Shown: positions 8,873-17,258 of the stretch, piece by piece
How the letters are laid out: each line of letters opens with the position of its first letter
Numbering within the stretch: position 1 is the first letter of the stretch
Source: an uncultured Clostridia bacterium
GTDB lineage: Bacteria; Bacillota; Clostridia; Christensenellales; UBA1242
Reading direction: 5' to 3'
Assembly (NCBI GenBank): GCA_944332185.1
Contig: CALVJJ010000011.1
Span: forward strand, 1-35,274
DNA: 35,274 nucleotides
Position numbers and translations under genes: made by a program
Notes under the pieces: generated by a model
The model's input: only the letters and a program-made list of their open reading frames with translations
Database searches by the model: none
What the model was told of the DNA's origin: nothing

Positions 8873-9955
8873 TTATTTTCGATAATAATTCCCCGGTAAT
8901 TTTGTGATCATACCTCGCATTTCCATACGGAGCAACAAGGTATTCAGTTCTTTGGCACTTTTCTTTGTTTGTGCCAAAATTTCATCAAAATGCAATTCAT
9001 TTGTACTTAATACATCTAGAATGATGCTCTCATCTACAGTCAGTTGTACAATATTTTGCTTTTCTTTTTCCTTTTGTGCGATTGGATAATCACGTAAAAT
9101 ATCATTAGAACTAAGCACTACGCTTCCTTGTAATTCTTGAATAGTTTGATTGCACCCTGCCGAATATATATCTGTAATTCTAGCAGGCACAATATACAAA
9201 TTCTTACCATATTCCAAAGCATATTTTTTAGTATGCATACTTCCACTATTGCAAGTAGCTTCTGTGATTAAGACACCTTGACTTAGTCCAGCAATGATAC
9301 GATTGCGAATAGGAAAATAATACACTTTTGCTTTTTCTTCTGGTAGATATTCACTGATAAGCAGTCCATCATGTTCTATAATTTGTTGAGCAAGTCCAAT
9401 ATTCGTAGATGGATATACATGATGCAACCCACTTCCAAGTACTGCAATGGTTTTGCCTTTGACAGCAAGAGCACTACTATGTGCTTTGCTATCTACTCCA
9501 TCAGCTAGACCACTGATAATCGTAATGCCATTACAAGCTATATCTTTAGCAAACATTTCTGTTACTTCTGCTCCATATTTTGTCATTCTTCTAGTGCCAA
9601 CAATGGCAAGCATGGGAGTAGATAATAGTCTAATATTACCCATGCAAAATAACACGGTTGGTGGATCACTGATATTCCGTAATTGTTCTGGATACAGTCT
9701 ACTATACCAAGTTAGGACAAAAATTCTTTCTTTGTCACACTGTGCTAAAAATTGGTTAACATCTTTTTCTTGTATACTATTTGCTTTTTGATATTGTGCT
9801 TGTGTCAAAATTTTTTGCATATGTACTTTATCTTCTACCCAACACATTTTGACTTTGCTAATATCTTGATAATAGTCTATTAGTTCCATTTGTTTTTTTG
9901 ATGGTATACCAGATAATGTCCACCATACTACAATTTTTTCTTCTTGTTGATACAT
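8873..9955 (-). CDS. dprA: DNA-processing protein DprA (Smf)
   Basis: Binds incoming single-stranded DNA and loads RecA during natural transformation; it is also present in many Firmicutes not known to be competent. The 360 residues contain the Rossmann-like DprA core from about residue 115: MLAIVGTRRMTKYGAEVTE, then IISGLADGVDSKAHSSAL, AVLGSGLHHVYPSTN, and the late segment TEATCNSGSMHTKKYALEYGKNLYIVPA. The last 60 residues look like the small winged-helix DprA C-terminal domain (VDESIILDVLSTNELHFDEIL...). The ATG lies one base after the comM stop without a strong SD of its own, suggesting coupling to comM. The operon pairs it with ComM, another transformation factor. Confidence 0.95.
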   Translation of the reverse strand: MYQQEEKIVVWWTLSGIPSKKQMELIDYYQDISKVKMCWVEDKVHMQKILTQAQYQKANSIQEKDVNQFLAQCDKERIFVLTWYSRLYPEQLRNISDPPTVLFCMGNIRLLSTPMLAIVGTRRMTKYGAEVTEMFAKDIACNGITIISGLADGVDSKAHSSALAVKGKTIAVLGSGLHHVYPSTNIGLAQQIIEHDGLLISEYLPEEKAKVYYFPIRNRIIAGLSQGVLITEATCNSGSMHTKKYALEYGKNLYIVPARITDIYSAGCNQTIQELQGSVVLSSNDILRDYPIAQKEKEKQNIVQLTVDESIILDVLSTNELHFDEILAQTKKSAKELNTLLLRMEMRGMITKLPGNYYRK

Positions 9956-9956
9956 T

Positions 9957-11504
9957 TTAATTATCCCAATATTTGTGATCTAAATTTCGGTAAGATATTG
10001 CTTCCATGATATGTTCTTCCATAATATCTTGACTACCTTCCAAATCTGCAATAGTCCTAGCCACTTTTAAAATTCTATTGTATGCTCTGGCACTCAAATT
10101 GAGTTTTGTAAAAGCCATATCCAATAACTGCATACTATCTTCACTAATTTTACAATATTTTTTCATCATTGTCTGTGTCATCTTACTATTCGCATAGATC
10201 CCATCTGCATTCTTATATCTTTCTAGCTGAATGGCTCTTGCTTGATTGACACGATGTTTGATCTGATCACTAGATTCTTCTAACACATCATTTGTCAAAT
10301 CTTGATAAGTTACACTATCTACCTCAATATGCATATCTATTCTATCCATAAGTGGTCCGCTCAATTTTGACAAATATCGATGAATTGCTTGTGGAGTGCA
10401 TCGACATTCTTTATCTCTGCTCCCGTAATTGCCACAAGGACAAGGATTCATACTAGCAATTAAGGTAAAATTAGCAGGATATTCAATGGTTGCTTCATTC
10501 CTTGCTACCGTAATCACACCATCTTCTAGTGGCTGTCTCATACATTCTAGCGTACTTCTATTATACTCTGGTAATTCATCTAAGAATAAAACACCATTAT
10601 GTGCCAAACTTATTTCTCCAGGTTTTGCATATTTGCCTCCACCCGTTAATGCAACTAAAGTCGCTGTATGGTGTGGGGCACGAAATGGTCTTGTAAACAC
10701 AATTCCTTTGGTAGGATCCAATATTCCTGCTATACTATGTATCTTTGTCACTTCTAGTGCTTCTTTAAATGTTAAATCAGGTAAAATAGTTGGAAAACAT
10801 CTGGCAAGCATAGTCTTTCCACTCCCCGGTGGGCCAATCATCAAGACATTATGTCCCCCTGCTGCCGCTATTTCTAAAGCACGTTTTGCTCTACTTTGTC
10901 CTTTTACATACTTAAAATCTACATCTGTATGTTGTTTTGTTCGCATACTCTCAAAAGAATGTGCTTCAATAGGGGGAATATGTATTTTGTGATCTAAAAA
11001 GTCCACAACTTCTTTCAAACTTTTAACAGGATACACTTCTATACCTTCAATAAAACTAGCCTCCATTGCATTATCTTTAGGCAAAATAAATTTTGAATAC
11101 CCTAATTCTTTTGCACTAATTAGCATTGGCAAAACACCATTGATTTTTTTAACTTCTCCACTTAAAGACAATTCTCCTAAAAAGACATATTGCTTTAAGT
11201 CTTGTAATCTATCGACACAAACTTGTTGTGTTGCACCTAATATTGCAATGGCAATAGGCAAATCATACATTGCCCCTTCTTTTTTAATATCTGCAGGAGC
11301 CAAATTGACAGTAATGGATTTGATGGGAAATTGCATTCCACTATTCTTAATCGCACTTCGAATACGTTCTTTACTCTCTTTAATGGAGGTACTGACCATT
11401 CCTACAATATCTAATTTTGGAAGTCCAGCATTGATGTCAATTTCTACTTTGACAGCATACCCATCAATACCTTTTATTCCAAATCCATTCACTATTGTCA
11501 GCAT
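9957..11504 (-). CDS. comM: ComM / YifB, AAA+ Mg-chelatase-family helicase
   Basis: Proteobacterial ComM is a branch-migration helicase that extends integration of transforming DNA; YifB in Firmicutes is its orthologue. From the ATG at 11504 (GAGGG SD) it has 515 residues. It has an N-terminal Lon-like ChlI domain (MLTIVNGFGIKGIDGYAVKVE; ITVNLAPADIKKEG), Walker A GPPGSGKT (224-231), Walker B GVLFLDELPEY, and the cysteine cluster NPCPCGNYGSRDKECRC. The C-terminal Mg_chelatase_C helices contain LNLSARAYNRILKVARTIADLE. The frame is open to 11594, but those extra 30 codons lack an SD and do not match the family start. It heads the operon, with a -10 of TATAAT about 70 bases upstream. Confidence 0.95.
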   Translation of the reverse strand: MLTIVNGFGIKGIDGYAVKVEIDINAGLPKLDIVGMVSTSIKESKERIRSAIKNSGMQFPIKSITVNLAPADIKKEGAMYDLPIAIAILGATQQVCVDRLQDLKQYVFLGELSLSGEVKKINGVLPMLISAKELGYSKFILPKDNAMEASFIEGIEVYPVKSLKEVVDFLDHKIHIPPIEAHSFESMRTKQHTDVDFKYVKGQSRAKRALEIAAAGGHNVLMIGPPGSGKTMLARCFPTILPDLTFKEALEVTKIHSIAGILDPTKGIVFTRPFRAPHHTATLVALTGGGKYAKPGEISLAHNGVLFLDELPEYNRSTLECMRQPLEDGVITVARNEATIEYPANFTLIASMNPCPCGNYGSRDKECRCTPQAIHRYLSKLSGPLMDRIDMHIEVDSVTYQDLTNDVLEESSDQIKHRVNQARAIQLERYKNADGIYANSKMTQTMMKKYCKISEDSMQLLDMAFTKLNLSARAYNRILKVARTIADLEGSQDIMEEHIMEAISYRNLDHKYWDN

Positions 11505-11574
11505 AAAGCCCTCGCTTATTTGTATTGTTCCTATGTACACCAATTTTATCTTGTGATACATAAGACACAATTTC

Positions 11575-11603
11575 ATTATAGCAATGAGAAGCAATATTCA
11601 CAA
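11575..11603 (-). promoter_or_regulatory. promoter of the comM-to-trx operon
   Basis: On the minus strand, -35 TTGTGA (11598-11603, 4/6 to consensus), 17-base spacer, -10 TATAAT (11575-11580, perfect). The predicted start near 11568 leaves a leader of about 64 bases before comM. The rest of the 309-base gap between comM and rplS is AT-rich; apart from this promoter and the rplS terminator, nothing is recognisable in it. Confidence 0.6.
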
Positions 11604-11775
11604 GTTTTTTTTAGATAATTTGTAAAACTTTTTAAAACTTTCTATATATGTAATATCATATAGATAATATATAATAATATTATAATAGAAATTTTTTTAC
11701 ATTTTTTACATTATTTTATGATCTTATTCATCACTATATTATTGTCATTTTTATTTTTCTATCATGTCATAACTG

Positions 11776-11805
11776 TAAAAAAAATTGAGGTCAACAACCT
11801 CAATT
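11776..11805 (-). terminator. intrinsic terminator of rplS
   Basis: Nine-base perfect stem AATTGAGGT/ACCTCAATT (11783-11791 with 11797-11805) with a five-base loop. On the minus strand it is followed by a run of eight or more T residues. It begins nine bases after the rplS stop and isolates rplS from the comM promoter region. Confidence 0.88.
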
Positions 11806-11813
11806 CTTTTTTC

Positions 11814-12155
11814 TTACTTCTTTTCTTTAATTTTTGCTGCTTTACCAGACAAATCGCGTAGATAATACAATTTTGAACGTCTAACTTTACCTTTTTTAAC
11901 AACTTCAATATGATCAATTCTTGGACTATGAAGTTGGAAAGTTTTTTCTACGCCAACACCGAAGGATACACGTCTAACGGTGAATGTTTCACGAACGCTA
12001 GAATTACGTTTTGCGATAACTACTCCTTCGAATACTTGAATTCTTTCTTTTGAACCTTCCACAATTTTAACGAATACTTTGATGGTATCACCCACATTAA
12101 AATCGGTAACTTCAGGTTTTAAGTTTTCTTTTTCAATTGCTGCAATTAAATTCAT
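11814..12155 (-). CDS. rplS: 50S ribosomal protein L19
   Basis: Large-subunit protein at the 30S-50S interface. The 113 residues match L19 throughout: [93 protein letters not shown]. Usual length is about 115. The ATG has an AGGAGGT SD. In B. subtilis rplS follows trmD directly; here it sits alone after yraN, with its own promoter, hairpin-containing leader and terminator, so it appears monocistronic. Confidence 0.97.
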   Translation of the reverse strand: MNLIAAIEKENLKPEVTDFNVGDTIKVFVKIVEGSKERIQVFEGVVIAKRNSSVRETFTVRRVSFGVGVEKTFQLHSPRIDHIEVVKKGKVRRSKLYYLRDLSGKAAKIKEKK

Positions 12156-12221
12156 GACTTTACCTCCTACTTTACTAGATGTTCATGTGGATTTACACAG
12201 CGGACCATCCGAGTCACTGTG
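12156..12221 (-). promoter_or_regulatory. structured 5' leader of rplS (possible L19 autoregulatory leader)
   Basis: Between the predicted start site (about 12218) and the rplS ATG the RNA can fold a hairpin. The outer arm CACAG (12217-12221) pairs with CTGTG (12196-12200), and the apical arm CGGA pairs with TCCG (12201-12211) around a UGG loop, with five unpaired bases (UGACU) on the 5' side. L19 leaders are a known class in low-GC Gram-positives, but membership of that class cannot be confirmed by eye. If transcription starts inside the 5' CACAG arm, the lower stem would be lost. Confidence 0.4.
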
Positions 12222-12223
12222 AT

Positions 12224-12252
12224 ATTTTATCACATATTTATAAATATTTCAA
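12224..12252 (-). promoter_or_regulatory. rplS promoter
   Basis: Minus-strand -35 TTGAAA (12247-12252, 5/6), 17-base spacer, -10 TAAAAT (12224-12229, 5/6) preceded by an extended-minus-10 TG. The -10 lies inside a small inverted repeat, GTGAT/ATCAC (12219-12233). Confidence 0.62.
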
Positions 12253-12295
12253 GCATTTTATACAAAATATTTGAATAATTTTTGTAGCTATTTTT

Positions 12296-12637
12296 TTAGG
12301 AAAAAGCATTGATAATATGCTCTATTCCGTCATAATCTACACTTACCACATCAAATCGTACATTACTTTCATATAAATGATGTTGCAACAAATAGACTTG
12401 AGCAACTTTTTTAATCTTTTGCTGTTTTGCAAAGGTAACAGCTTCCAACCCTAATCCATAGACTTTTGTTGTTCTTGTCTTTACCTCGACAAAAACAATA
12501 TACTCTTGGTCTTTTGCGATGATATCTATTTCGCCAATTTTATTTTTATAATTTTGCTCTATGATAGTATACCCTTTTTTCTTAAGATACTCTGCTGCTC
12601 TTTTTTCACCAACTTGTCCTAATACGATATGTTTCAT
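12296..12637 (-). CDS. YraN family (UPF0102) endonuclease-like protein
   Basis: Small PD-(D/E)xK-fold protein of unknown exact role, widespread beside rnhB. From the ATG at 12637 it has 113 residues with the nuclease-like core GEIDII (35-40) and VFVEVKTRT (49-56), preceded by GEKRAAEYLKKKGYTIIEQNY. The ATG shares one base with the rnhB stop (TAATG), the same coupling seen at hisS/aspS and at the amidohydrolase/micro-ORF junction. A GTG six bases further upstream (12643) could also serve, giving 115 residues. The rnhB-yraN-comM-dprA neighbourhood is a recurrent bacterial cluster, suggesting a nucleic-acid role (inference). Confidence 0.9.
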   Translation of the reverse strand: MKHIVLGQVGEKRAAEYLKKKGYTIIEQNYKNKIGEIDIIAKDQEYIVFVEVKTRTTKVYGLGLEAVTFAKQQKIKKVAQVYLLQHHLYESNVRFDVVSVDYDGIEHIINAFS

Positions 12638-13230
12638 TACCACCTATCCAAATGGGTAAGAAAACTTTTTCGGTGCATAGCAGTAGGTCCATACATTTTT
12701 AATTCTTGTCTATGTTTTGCTGTCCCATATCCTTTATGTTTTACTAGGTCAAATTGGGGAAATTGATCTGCAATTTGTTCTATATACCTATCTCTTGCTA
12801 CTTTTGCAAGGATTGACGCTGCTGCAATATGATAACTTGTAGCATCTCCATGTACAATATTTTGTGTAGGTACACCTAGATCCACAGGATTGCCATCTAC
12901 CAAAATATTTTCTACATGGGTTTTTAATGATTGTACGCACTCTTTCATACCTAAAATAGTTGCCTGCAGAATATTGATTTTGTCAATGGTGTCTACATCT
13001 ACAAAAGCAATATGATACTCTATGGCATTCTTGATGATTTGCTCATAAAGTTGTTCTCTTTTTTTTGCTGTCAATTTTTTACTATCATTGATACCTTGTA
13101 TGATATGAGCTTCATCTAAAGGTAATACCACAGATGCTACCACAACTGGTCCAAACAATGGTCCTCTTCCTGCTTCATCTATCCCACAAAGTAACCCACC
13201 ATGACTCATGGATTGATCAAATGTAATCAT
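12637..13230 (-). CDS. rnhB: ribonuclease HII
   Basis: Removes RNA from RNA-DNA hybrids and single ribonucleotides from DNA. The 197 residues contain GIDEAGRGPLFGPVVVASVVL (16-36), with the first catalytic Asp/Glu pair D18-E19. KKLTAKKREQLYEQI, ILVDGNP, and HGDATSYHIAAASILAKVARDRY carry the remaining acidic residues and the lysine typical of RNase HII. The C-terminus has the conserved HKGYGTAKHRQ segment. Its ATG overlaps the rbgA stop (ATGA). An internal start MSHGG at residue 8 is possible but not needed. Confidence 0.96.
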   Translation of the reverse strand: MITFDQSMSHGGLLCGIDEAGRGPLFGPVVVASVVLPLDEAHIIQGINDSKKLTAKKREQLYEQIIKNAIEYHIAFVDVDTIDKINILQATILGMKECVQSLKTHVENILVDGNPVDLGVPTQNIVHGDATSYHIAAASILAKVARDRYIEQIADQFPQFDLVKHKGYGTAKHRQELKMYGPTAMHRKSFLTHLDRW

Positions 13231-14132
13231 TTTTCTTCCTTTGTTTGTTTTCTATTTGCTCTATGATTGACTGTCAATTTCTTTAGATCTGATACTTTCT
13301 CTAGGGTAATACAGCCTAATTTCCCTTTATTAAAATCTGTCATCAAAGCATACGCCCCTTTGTCATAGTCGTATTCCCCACCTTTCATAAGCAGTCCTCG
13401 ACTTTTACAAATATTCTCTAATACTTCCAGATTGGACATACCCTCTTTAACTTCAAAATTATATCTTTTTGTCAATATCATAGGATCCATATCTATAATT
13501 TCTGCAATAAAATCCAGAGATAATTCGGGAATATCTAGTACCTCTTCTTTAATGCTACCAATATAGGCTAAATGTTTTGCTACCAAGTCGTTATCAAATG
13601 CTGGCCAGAGTGTTCCCGGTGTATCCATGATTTCAATCCCGCTGGCAATACGAACCCACTGTTTTCCTTTTGTCACCCCTGCTTTGTTGCCTGTCACCGT
13701 CCTTGCCTTGCCACACAAATTATTGATCAAGGTACTTTTACCACAATTCGGCACACCGACCACCATCGCACGTAACGTGGTTGTCACATTCTTGGCGAGA
13801 TATTTTTCTATTTTATTTTGACAAGCAGTGCGAATAGCACTTTCGATTTTTTTAGCAGCACCAGACAAAGTAGAATTCAAGATGACCACTGTATTGCCCT
13901 TTTTTGAAAAATATTCTGCCCATTCTTTGACTTTTTTTTCTTCTGCCATATCAATTTTATTGATGGCATAAATAATAGGTTTGTCTCCAATCACAGAATG
14001 TAATTTTGGATTCATACAAGAAAAAGGAGCTCTGGCATCTAAAACATAAATAATGCAATCTACCACAGCAATTTCTTTTTCCATCATTCTTAGGGCCTTG
14101 GTCATATGCCCCGGATACCATTGTATGATCAT
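13227..14132 (-). CDS. rbgA: RbgA / YlqF, circularly permuted ribosome-assembly GTPase
   Basis: GTPase needed for late maturation of the 50S subunit in B. subtilis. The 301 residues start with WYPGHMTKALR, the YlqF signature. Motif order is permuted: NKID (58-61, G4) comes first, then the P-loop GVPNCGKS (126-133, G1), then DTPG (170-173, G3). The C-terminal domain (about 195-301) carries the helical RNA-contact region and a Lys/Arg-rich tail. It follows trmD by seven bases with AGGTGA as SD and overlaps rnhB by four bases. In B. subtilis the order is trmD-rplS-ylqF-rnhB; here rplS is absent from the middle. Confidence 0.95.
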   Translation of the reverse strand: MIIQWYPGHMTKALRMMEKEIAVVDCIIYVLDARAPFSCMNPKLHSVIGDKPIIYAINKIDMAEEKKVKEWAEYFSKKGNTVVILNSTLSGAAKKIESAIRTACQNKIEKYLAKNVTTTLRAMVVGVPNCGKSTLINNLCGKARTVTGNKAGVTKGKQWVRIASGIEIMDTPGTLWPAFDNDLVAKHLAYIGSIKEEVLDIPELSLDFIAEIIDMDPMILTKRYNFEVKEGMSNLEVLENICKSRGLLMKGGEYDYDKGAYALMTDFNKGKLGCITLEKVSDLKKLTVNHRANRKQTKEEK

Positions 14133-14139
14133 ACTTCAC

Positions 14140-14814
14140 CTACTTTTGATCCAATAGATCTGGTCTATATTTTTTGGTTTCCTCTATTTTCTTTTCTTGT
14201 TTCCATGCCTCAATTTTTGCATGGTTCCCACTAAACAACACCTCAGGAACAGCTAATCCTTGAAATACTCTTGGTCTTGTGTATTGTGGATATTCTAATA
14301 GATTATCATGAAAACTTTCATCTACCACGCTGGTAGCACTACCAAGTACATTAGGAATATATCGCAAGACACTATCTACAAGTGCCATGGCTGGTATCTC
14401 TCCACCAGTTAAGACAAAATCACCCAAACTGATCATTTCATCTACACAAAGCTCTATCACCCTTTCATCGATTCCTTCATAATGTCCACACACAAGGATC
14501 AAATGGGAATAGTTCTTTGCTATGTATTCCACTTTTTTTTGAGTGAGTCTTTGTCCTTTTGGAGAAAAATAGATGACATGACTATCTGTTTTTTTAAAAT
14601 GCATAATCGCATCATACAAAGGTTGTGGAGTCATTACCATACCATCTCCTCCACTATAAGGATAATCATCTACTTTACCATGTTTTTCTTTAGAAAAATC
14701 TCGAATATTGGTAATCACCACTTCGGCACAATTCTTCTCTAATGCTCGTCCAATCATACTAGAATATAATGGTGCAAACATCTCGGGAAACAAAGTCAAA
14801 ATATCAATTCTCAT
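14140..14814 (-). CDS. trmD: tRNA (guanine-37-N1)-methyltransferase TrmD
   Basis: SPOUT-class enzyme that methylates G37 next to the anticodon and prevents +1 frameshifting. The 224 residues have the N-terminal MRIDILTLFPEMF, the substrate loop DDYPYSGGDGMVM, and the trefoil-knot cofactor site LVCGHYEGIDERV, followed by SLGDFVLTGGEIPAM, with the catalytic aspartate region in VDSVLRYIPNVLG. The C-terminal helix (QYTRPRVFQGLAVPEVLFSG) is intact. It overlaps rimM by four bases (ATGA), so the two are probably translationally coupled. Confidence 0.97.
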   Translation of the reverse strand: MRIDILTLFPEMFAPLYSSMIGRALEKNCAEVVITNIRDFSKEKHGKVDDYPYSGGDGMVMTPQPLYDAIMHFKKTDSHVIYFSPKGQRLTQKKVEYIAKNYSHLILVCGHYEGIDERVIELCVDEMISLGDFVLTGGEIPAMALVDSVLRYIPNVLGSATSVVDESFHDNLLEYPQYTRPRVFQGLAVPEVLFSGNHAKIEAWKQEKKIEETKKYRPDLLDQK

Positions 14815-15299
14815 AGAAGCACCTCATCTAGTTTTTCTTTATTGACAACAATGACTTTATGATCAAGATCCACCTTTTCTATTAAAGCATCTACACAAGC
14901 AAACATTCTTTCTTGTCCATTATGGTGCAAGGTATATACATCTTTACTGCCAAAATTTTCTATTTTACTCACCATGCCATATTCCTGTCCGTACTGATCT
15001 ATCACCTTACAGCCCACGACATCATCAATAAAATATTGGTCATCTTGTAAAGGGATTTCCTGTTTTAATGCAAACACATTTTGCCCACGAAAACCTTCCA
15101 CATCTTCTATCTTGTCATATTGATAGAGTTTTAAGAATAAAAAGTTTTGATACACTCTACTTTTTTCGACAAGAAACTGTCTGCCCATCATAAATACTTT
15201 TGTCAAATGCAAATACTCTGTTGCTTGATCACAAGCAATTTTGATTTCTCCACTGATTCCTTGTGGTTTTACCACTTGTCCAATTTTTATTCTATCCAT
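14811..15299 (-). CDS. rimM: 16S rRNA processing protein RimM
   Basis: 30S assembly factor that binds S19 and helps fold the 3' domain of 16S rRNA. From the ATG at 15299 it has 162 residues. The N-terminal barrel begins IKIGQVVKPQGISGEIKI, the family signature; the PRC-barrel half contains FIDDVVGCKVIDQYGQEYGMVSKIENFGSKDVYTLHHNG. The frame is open to a TTG at 15338, but that extension is unlike RimM and has no SD. The chosen ATG also lacks an SD, because the preceding bases are pyrimidine-rich. A weak hairpin lies between it and khpA, so its translation signal is unusual for this window. Confidence 0.93.
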   Translation of the reverse strand: MDRIKIGQVVKPQGISGEIKIACDQATEYLHLTKVFMMGRQFLVEKSRVYQNFLFLKLYQYDKIEDVEGFRGQNVFALKQEIPLQDDQYFIDDVVGCKVIDQYGQEYGMVSKIENFGSKDVYTLHHNGQERMFACVDALIEKVDLDHKVIVVNKEKLDEVLL

Positions 15300-15318
15300 A
15301 AAAATGAAAAAAGAAGTA

Positions 15319-15561
15319 TTACGCTTCTTTTTCTCCAAATTTTATAATATATTTTTTACCAGATTGCGCAGTTGCAGAACGCACGATGGTACGAATACTA
15401 TCTGCCACTTTGCCATTCTTACCGATAACTTTGCCCAAATCTTCTTTTGGAACACGAACAAAAACCACAAAGACAGAATCTGATTCTGCTTTTGTTTCTA
15501 GTTCAATTTGGTCTGGTTGGTCGATTAAAGAACCAACGACGAATTTTAAAAGTTCTTCCAT
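15319..15561 (-). CDS. khpA: KH-domain RNA-binding protein KhpA (YlqC)
   Basis: Small RNA-binding protein that in streptococci and other Firmicutes partners KhpB (Jag/EloR) and affects cell elongation. The 80 residues are a single KH domain with the GxxG loop GKNG inside VIGKNGKVADSIRTIVRSA. Length and position between rpsP and rimM match YlqC. ylqD, which follows ylqC in B. subtilis, is absent. An AGGAGAGG SD precedes the ATG. The stop lies in the loop of an AT-rich hairpin (15308-15332). Confidence 0.94.
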   Translation of the reverse strand: MEELLKFVVGSLIDQPDQIELETKAESDSVFVVFVRVPKEDLGKVIGKNGKVADSIRTIVRSATAQSGKKYIIKFGEKEA

Positions 15562-15594
15562 CTTCCTCTCCTACTTATGTGTATTTGTTACTAA

Positions 15595-15888
15595 TTACTT
15601 ACTTTCTTTTTTCTTTTTGTCAGTTTTAGGAGCAGTTTTCTTTTCAGGAAGTAATCCTTCTTTTACCAAAATGGTACGCATGGTTTCTGTTGGTTGTGCA
15701 CCATTTTTAAGCCATTTTGCTGTATTTTCTTTGTCTAATTGAATGGTTGCTGGATTGGTAAGTGGGTTGTATGTTCCCAATTTTTCCAAATATTGTCCAT
15801 CTCTTGTCTTTCTAGCATCTGCTACGATAATACGATAGAATGGATTTTTCTTATCTCCTAGTCTTGTTAATCTAATTTTTACTGCCAT
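15595..15888 (-). CDS. rpsP: 30S ribosomal protein S16
   Basis: Small-subunit assembly protein. The 97 residues show the S16 pattern [43 protein letters not shown] at the start and the Lys-rich tail after [13 protein letters not shown]. Typical length is 80-95. AAAGGAG is nine bases before the ATG. It follows ffh by 36 bases and precedes khpA by 33, the standard ffh-rpsP-khpA order. Confidence 0.97.
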   Translation of the reverse strand: MAVKIRLTRLGDKKNPFYRIIVADARKTRDGQYLEKLGTYNPLTNPATIQLDKENTAKWLKNGAQPTETMRTILVKEGLLPEKKTAPKTDKKKKESK

Positions 15889-15924
15889 AATTTTTTTCTC
15901 CTTTTGTTTTTTAAAATTTTTGTA

Positions 15925-17256
15925 TTAGAAAGGTAGTCTAAAACCACCAAATTTCTTACCATTACTAAATTGTTTCATCATTTCTTTTGTTTGGGAAAAT
16001 TGTTTTAATAATTGATTGACTTCTTGAATGGTTGTTCCCGAACCCATCGCAATTCTCTTTTTTTGACTGCCTTTGATACTATCAGGATTGTTTCTTTCTT
16101 TCCTTGTCATACTAAGAATAATTGCTTTAGTTCTTTCAATTTGTTTTTCATCAATTTCTGCATTGTTTAGTGCTTGTTTGATTTTTCCTGCTCCGGGTAT
16201 CATACCCAGCAAAGAAGATATACTGCCCATTTTTTTCAGTTGTTCAAATTGGTGCAAATAGTCTTCCAACGTAAAACTATTTTCACGCATTTTCTTTTCC
16301 AACTTCTTGGCTTCTTCCATACTGATATTTTCTTGTGCTTTTTCAATCAGTGTCAGCACATCACCCATATCCAGTATTCTACTTGCCATTCTGTCTGGAT
16401 AAAATGGTTCAATATCGTCCATTTTTTCGCCAGTTCCACAAAACTTAATTGGTTTTCCAGTCACAGCTTTAATGGACAAAGCAGCACCACCTCTTGTGTC
16501 TCCGTCAAGTTTTGTAAGGATCACTCCTGTAATATCCATGGCTTCATTAAAACTTTCTGCCACAGTCACTGCATCTTGTCCTGTCATAGCGTCGACTACA
16601 AGCAAGATTTCATCTGGGTGTGTTACTTTCTTAATGTCTTTTAGTTCTTCTAGCAATTCTTCATTGATATGAAGTCTTCCTGCTGTATCAATAATGACGG
16701 TATCATACCCCTTTTTTTCTGCATAAGACAAAGCATTCTTGCTTGTCTTTTGAGGTTTGTTGGTTCCCTCATCATAGACTTCGACACCCACTTGTTTTCC
16801 AACCACTTTAAGTTGGTTGATGGCTGCTGGACGGTATATATCACAAGCTACCAGCAATGGCTTTTTGCCTTGTTTTACAAGCAACTTAGCCAACTTGCCA
16901 CACATAGTGGTTTTCCCAGCACCCTGCAAACCACACATCAAGATAACTGTTGGAGGTTTAGAAGATACTGTGAGTTTTGAATTGGTACTTCCCATTAAGG
17001 CAGTCAATTCTTCATTGACAATTTTGATGACTTGTTGTCCTGGAGTTAAACTCTTTAGAACTCTCTCTCCTACTGCTTTCTCACTAATTTTTGTCACCAA
17101 ATCTTTGACAACTAAGTAATTCACATCGGCTTCGAGCAATGCCATTTTGATTTCTCGCATGGCATTTTTTATCTCTAATTCTGTGAGTTGTCCACGTTTT
17201 GTAAGTTTTGAAAAAATGTGTGAAAGTTTTTCTGATAAACTACCAAATACTGCCAT
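15925..17256 (-). CDS. ffh: signal recognition particle protein Ffh
   Basis: GTPase of the SRP, which binds signal sequences and 4.5S/6S RNA and delivers nascent membrane proteins to FtsY. From the ATG at 17256 it has 443 residues: an N-domain (MAVFGSLSEKLSHIFSKLTKRG), and a G-domain with GLQGAGKTT, DTAGRLHI and TKLDGDTRGG. The methionine-rich M-domain carries the RNA-binding SMTRKERNNPDSIKGSQKKRIAMGSG and a tail KQFSNGKKFGGFRLPF. A TTG at 17274 would add six residues unlike the family and is rejected. The ATG lies two bases after the ylxM stop. Confidence 0.97.
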   Translation of the reverse strand: MAVFGSLSEKLSHIFSKLTKRGQLTELEIKNAMREIKMALLEADVNYLVVKDLVTKISEKAVGERVLKSLTPGQQVIKIVNEELTALMGSTNSKLTVSSKPPTVILMCGLQGAGKTTMCGKLAKLLVKQGKKPLLVACDIYRPAAINQLKVVGKQVGVEVYDEGTNKPQKTSKNALSYAEKKGYDTVIIDTAGRLHINEELLEELKDIKKVTHPDEILLVVDAMTGQDAVTVAESFNEAMDITGVILTKLDGDTRGGAALSIKAVTGKPIKFCGTGEKMDDIEPFYPDRMASRILDMGDVLTLIEKAQENISMEEAKKLEKKMRENSFTLEDYLHQFEQLKKMGSISSLLGMIPGAGKIKQALNNAEIDEKQIERTKAIILSMTRKERNNPDSIKGSQKKRIAMGSGTTIQEVNQLLKQFSQTKEMMKQFSNGKKFGGFRLPF

Positions 17257-17258
17257 CT

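Noticed and set aside
11505-11594. N-terminal extension of comM (start at 11594)
   Set aside because: The 30 extra residues do not match the family, have no SD and overlap the predicted promoter.
15300-15338. rimM start at the TTG at 15338
   Set aside because: It would add 13 basic residues unlike RimM and overlap khpA, without an SD.
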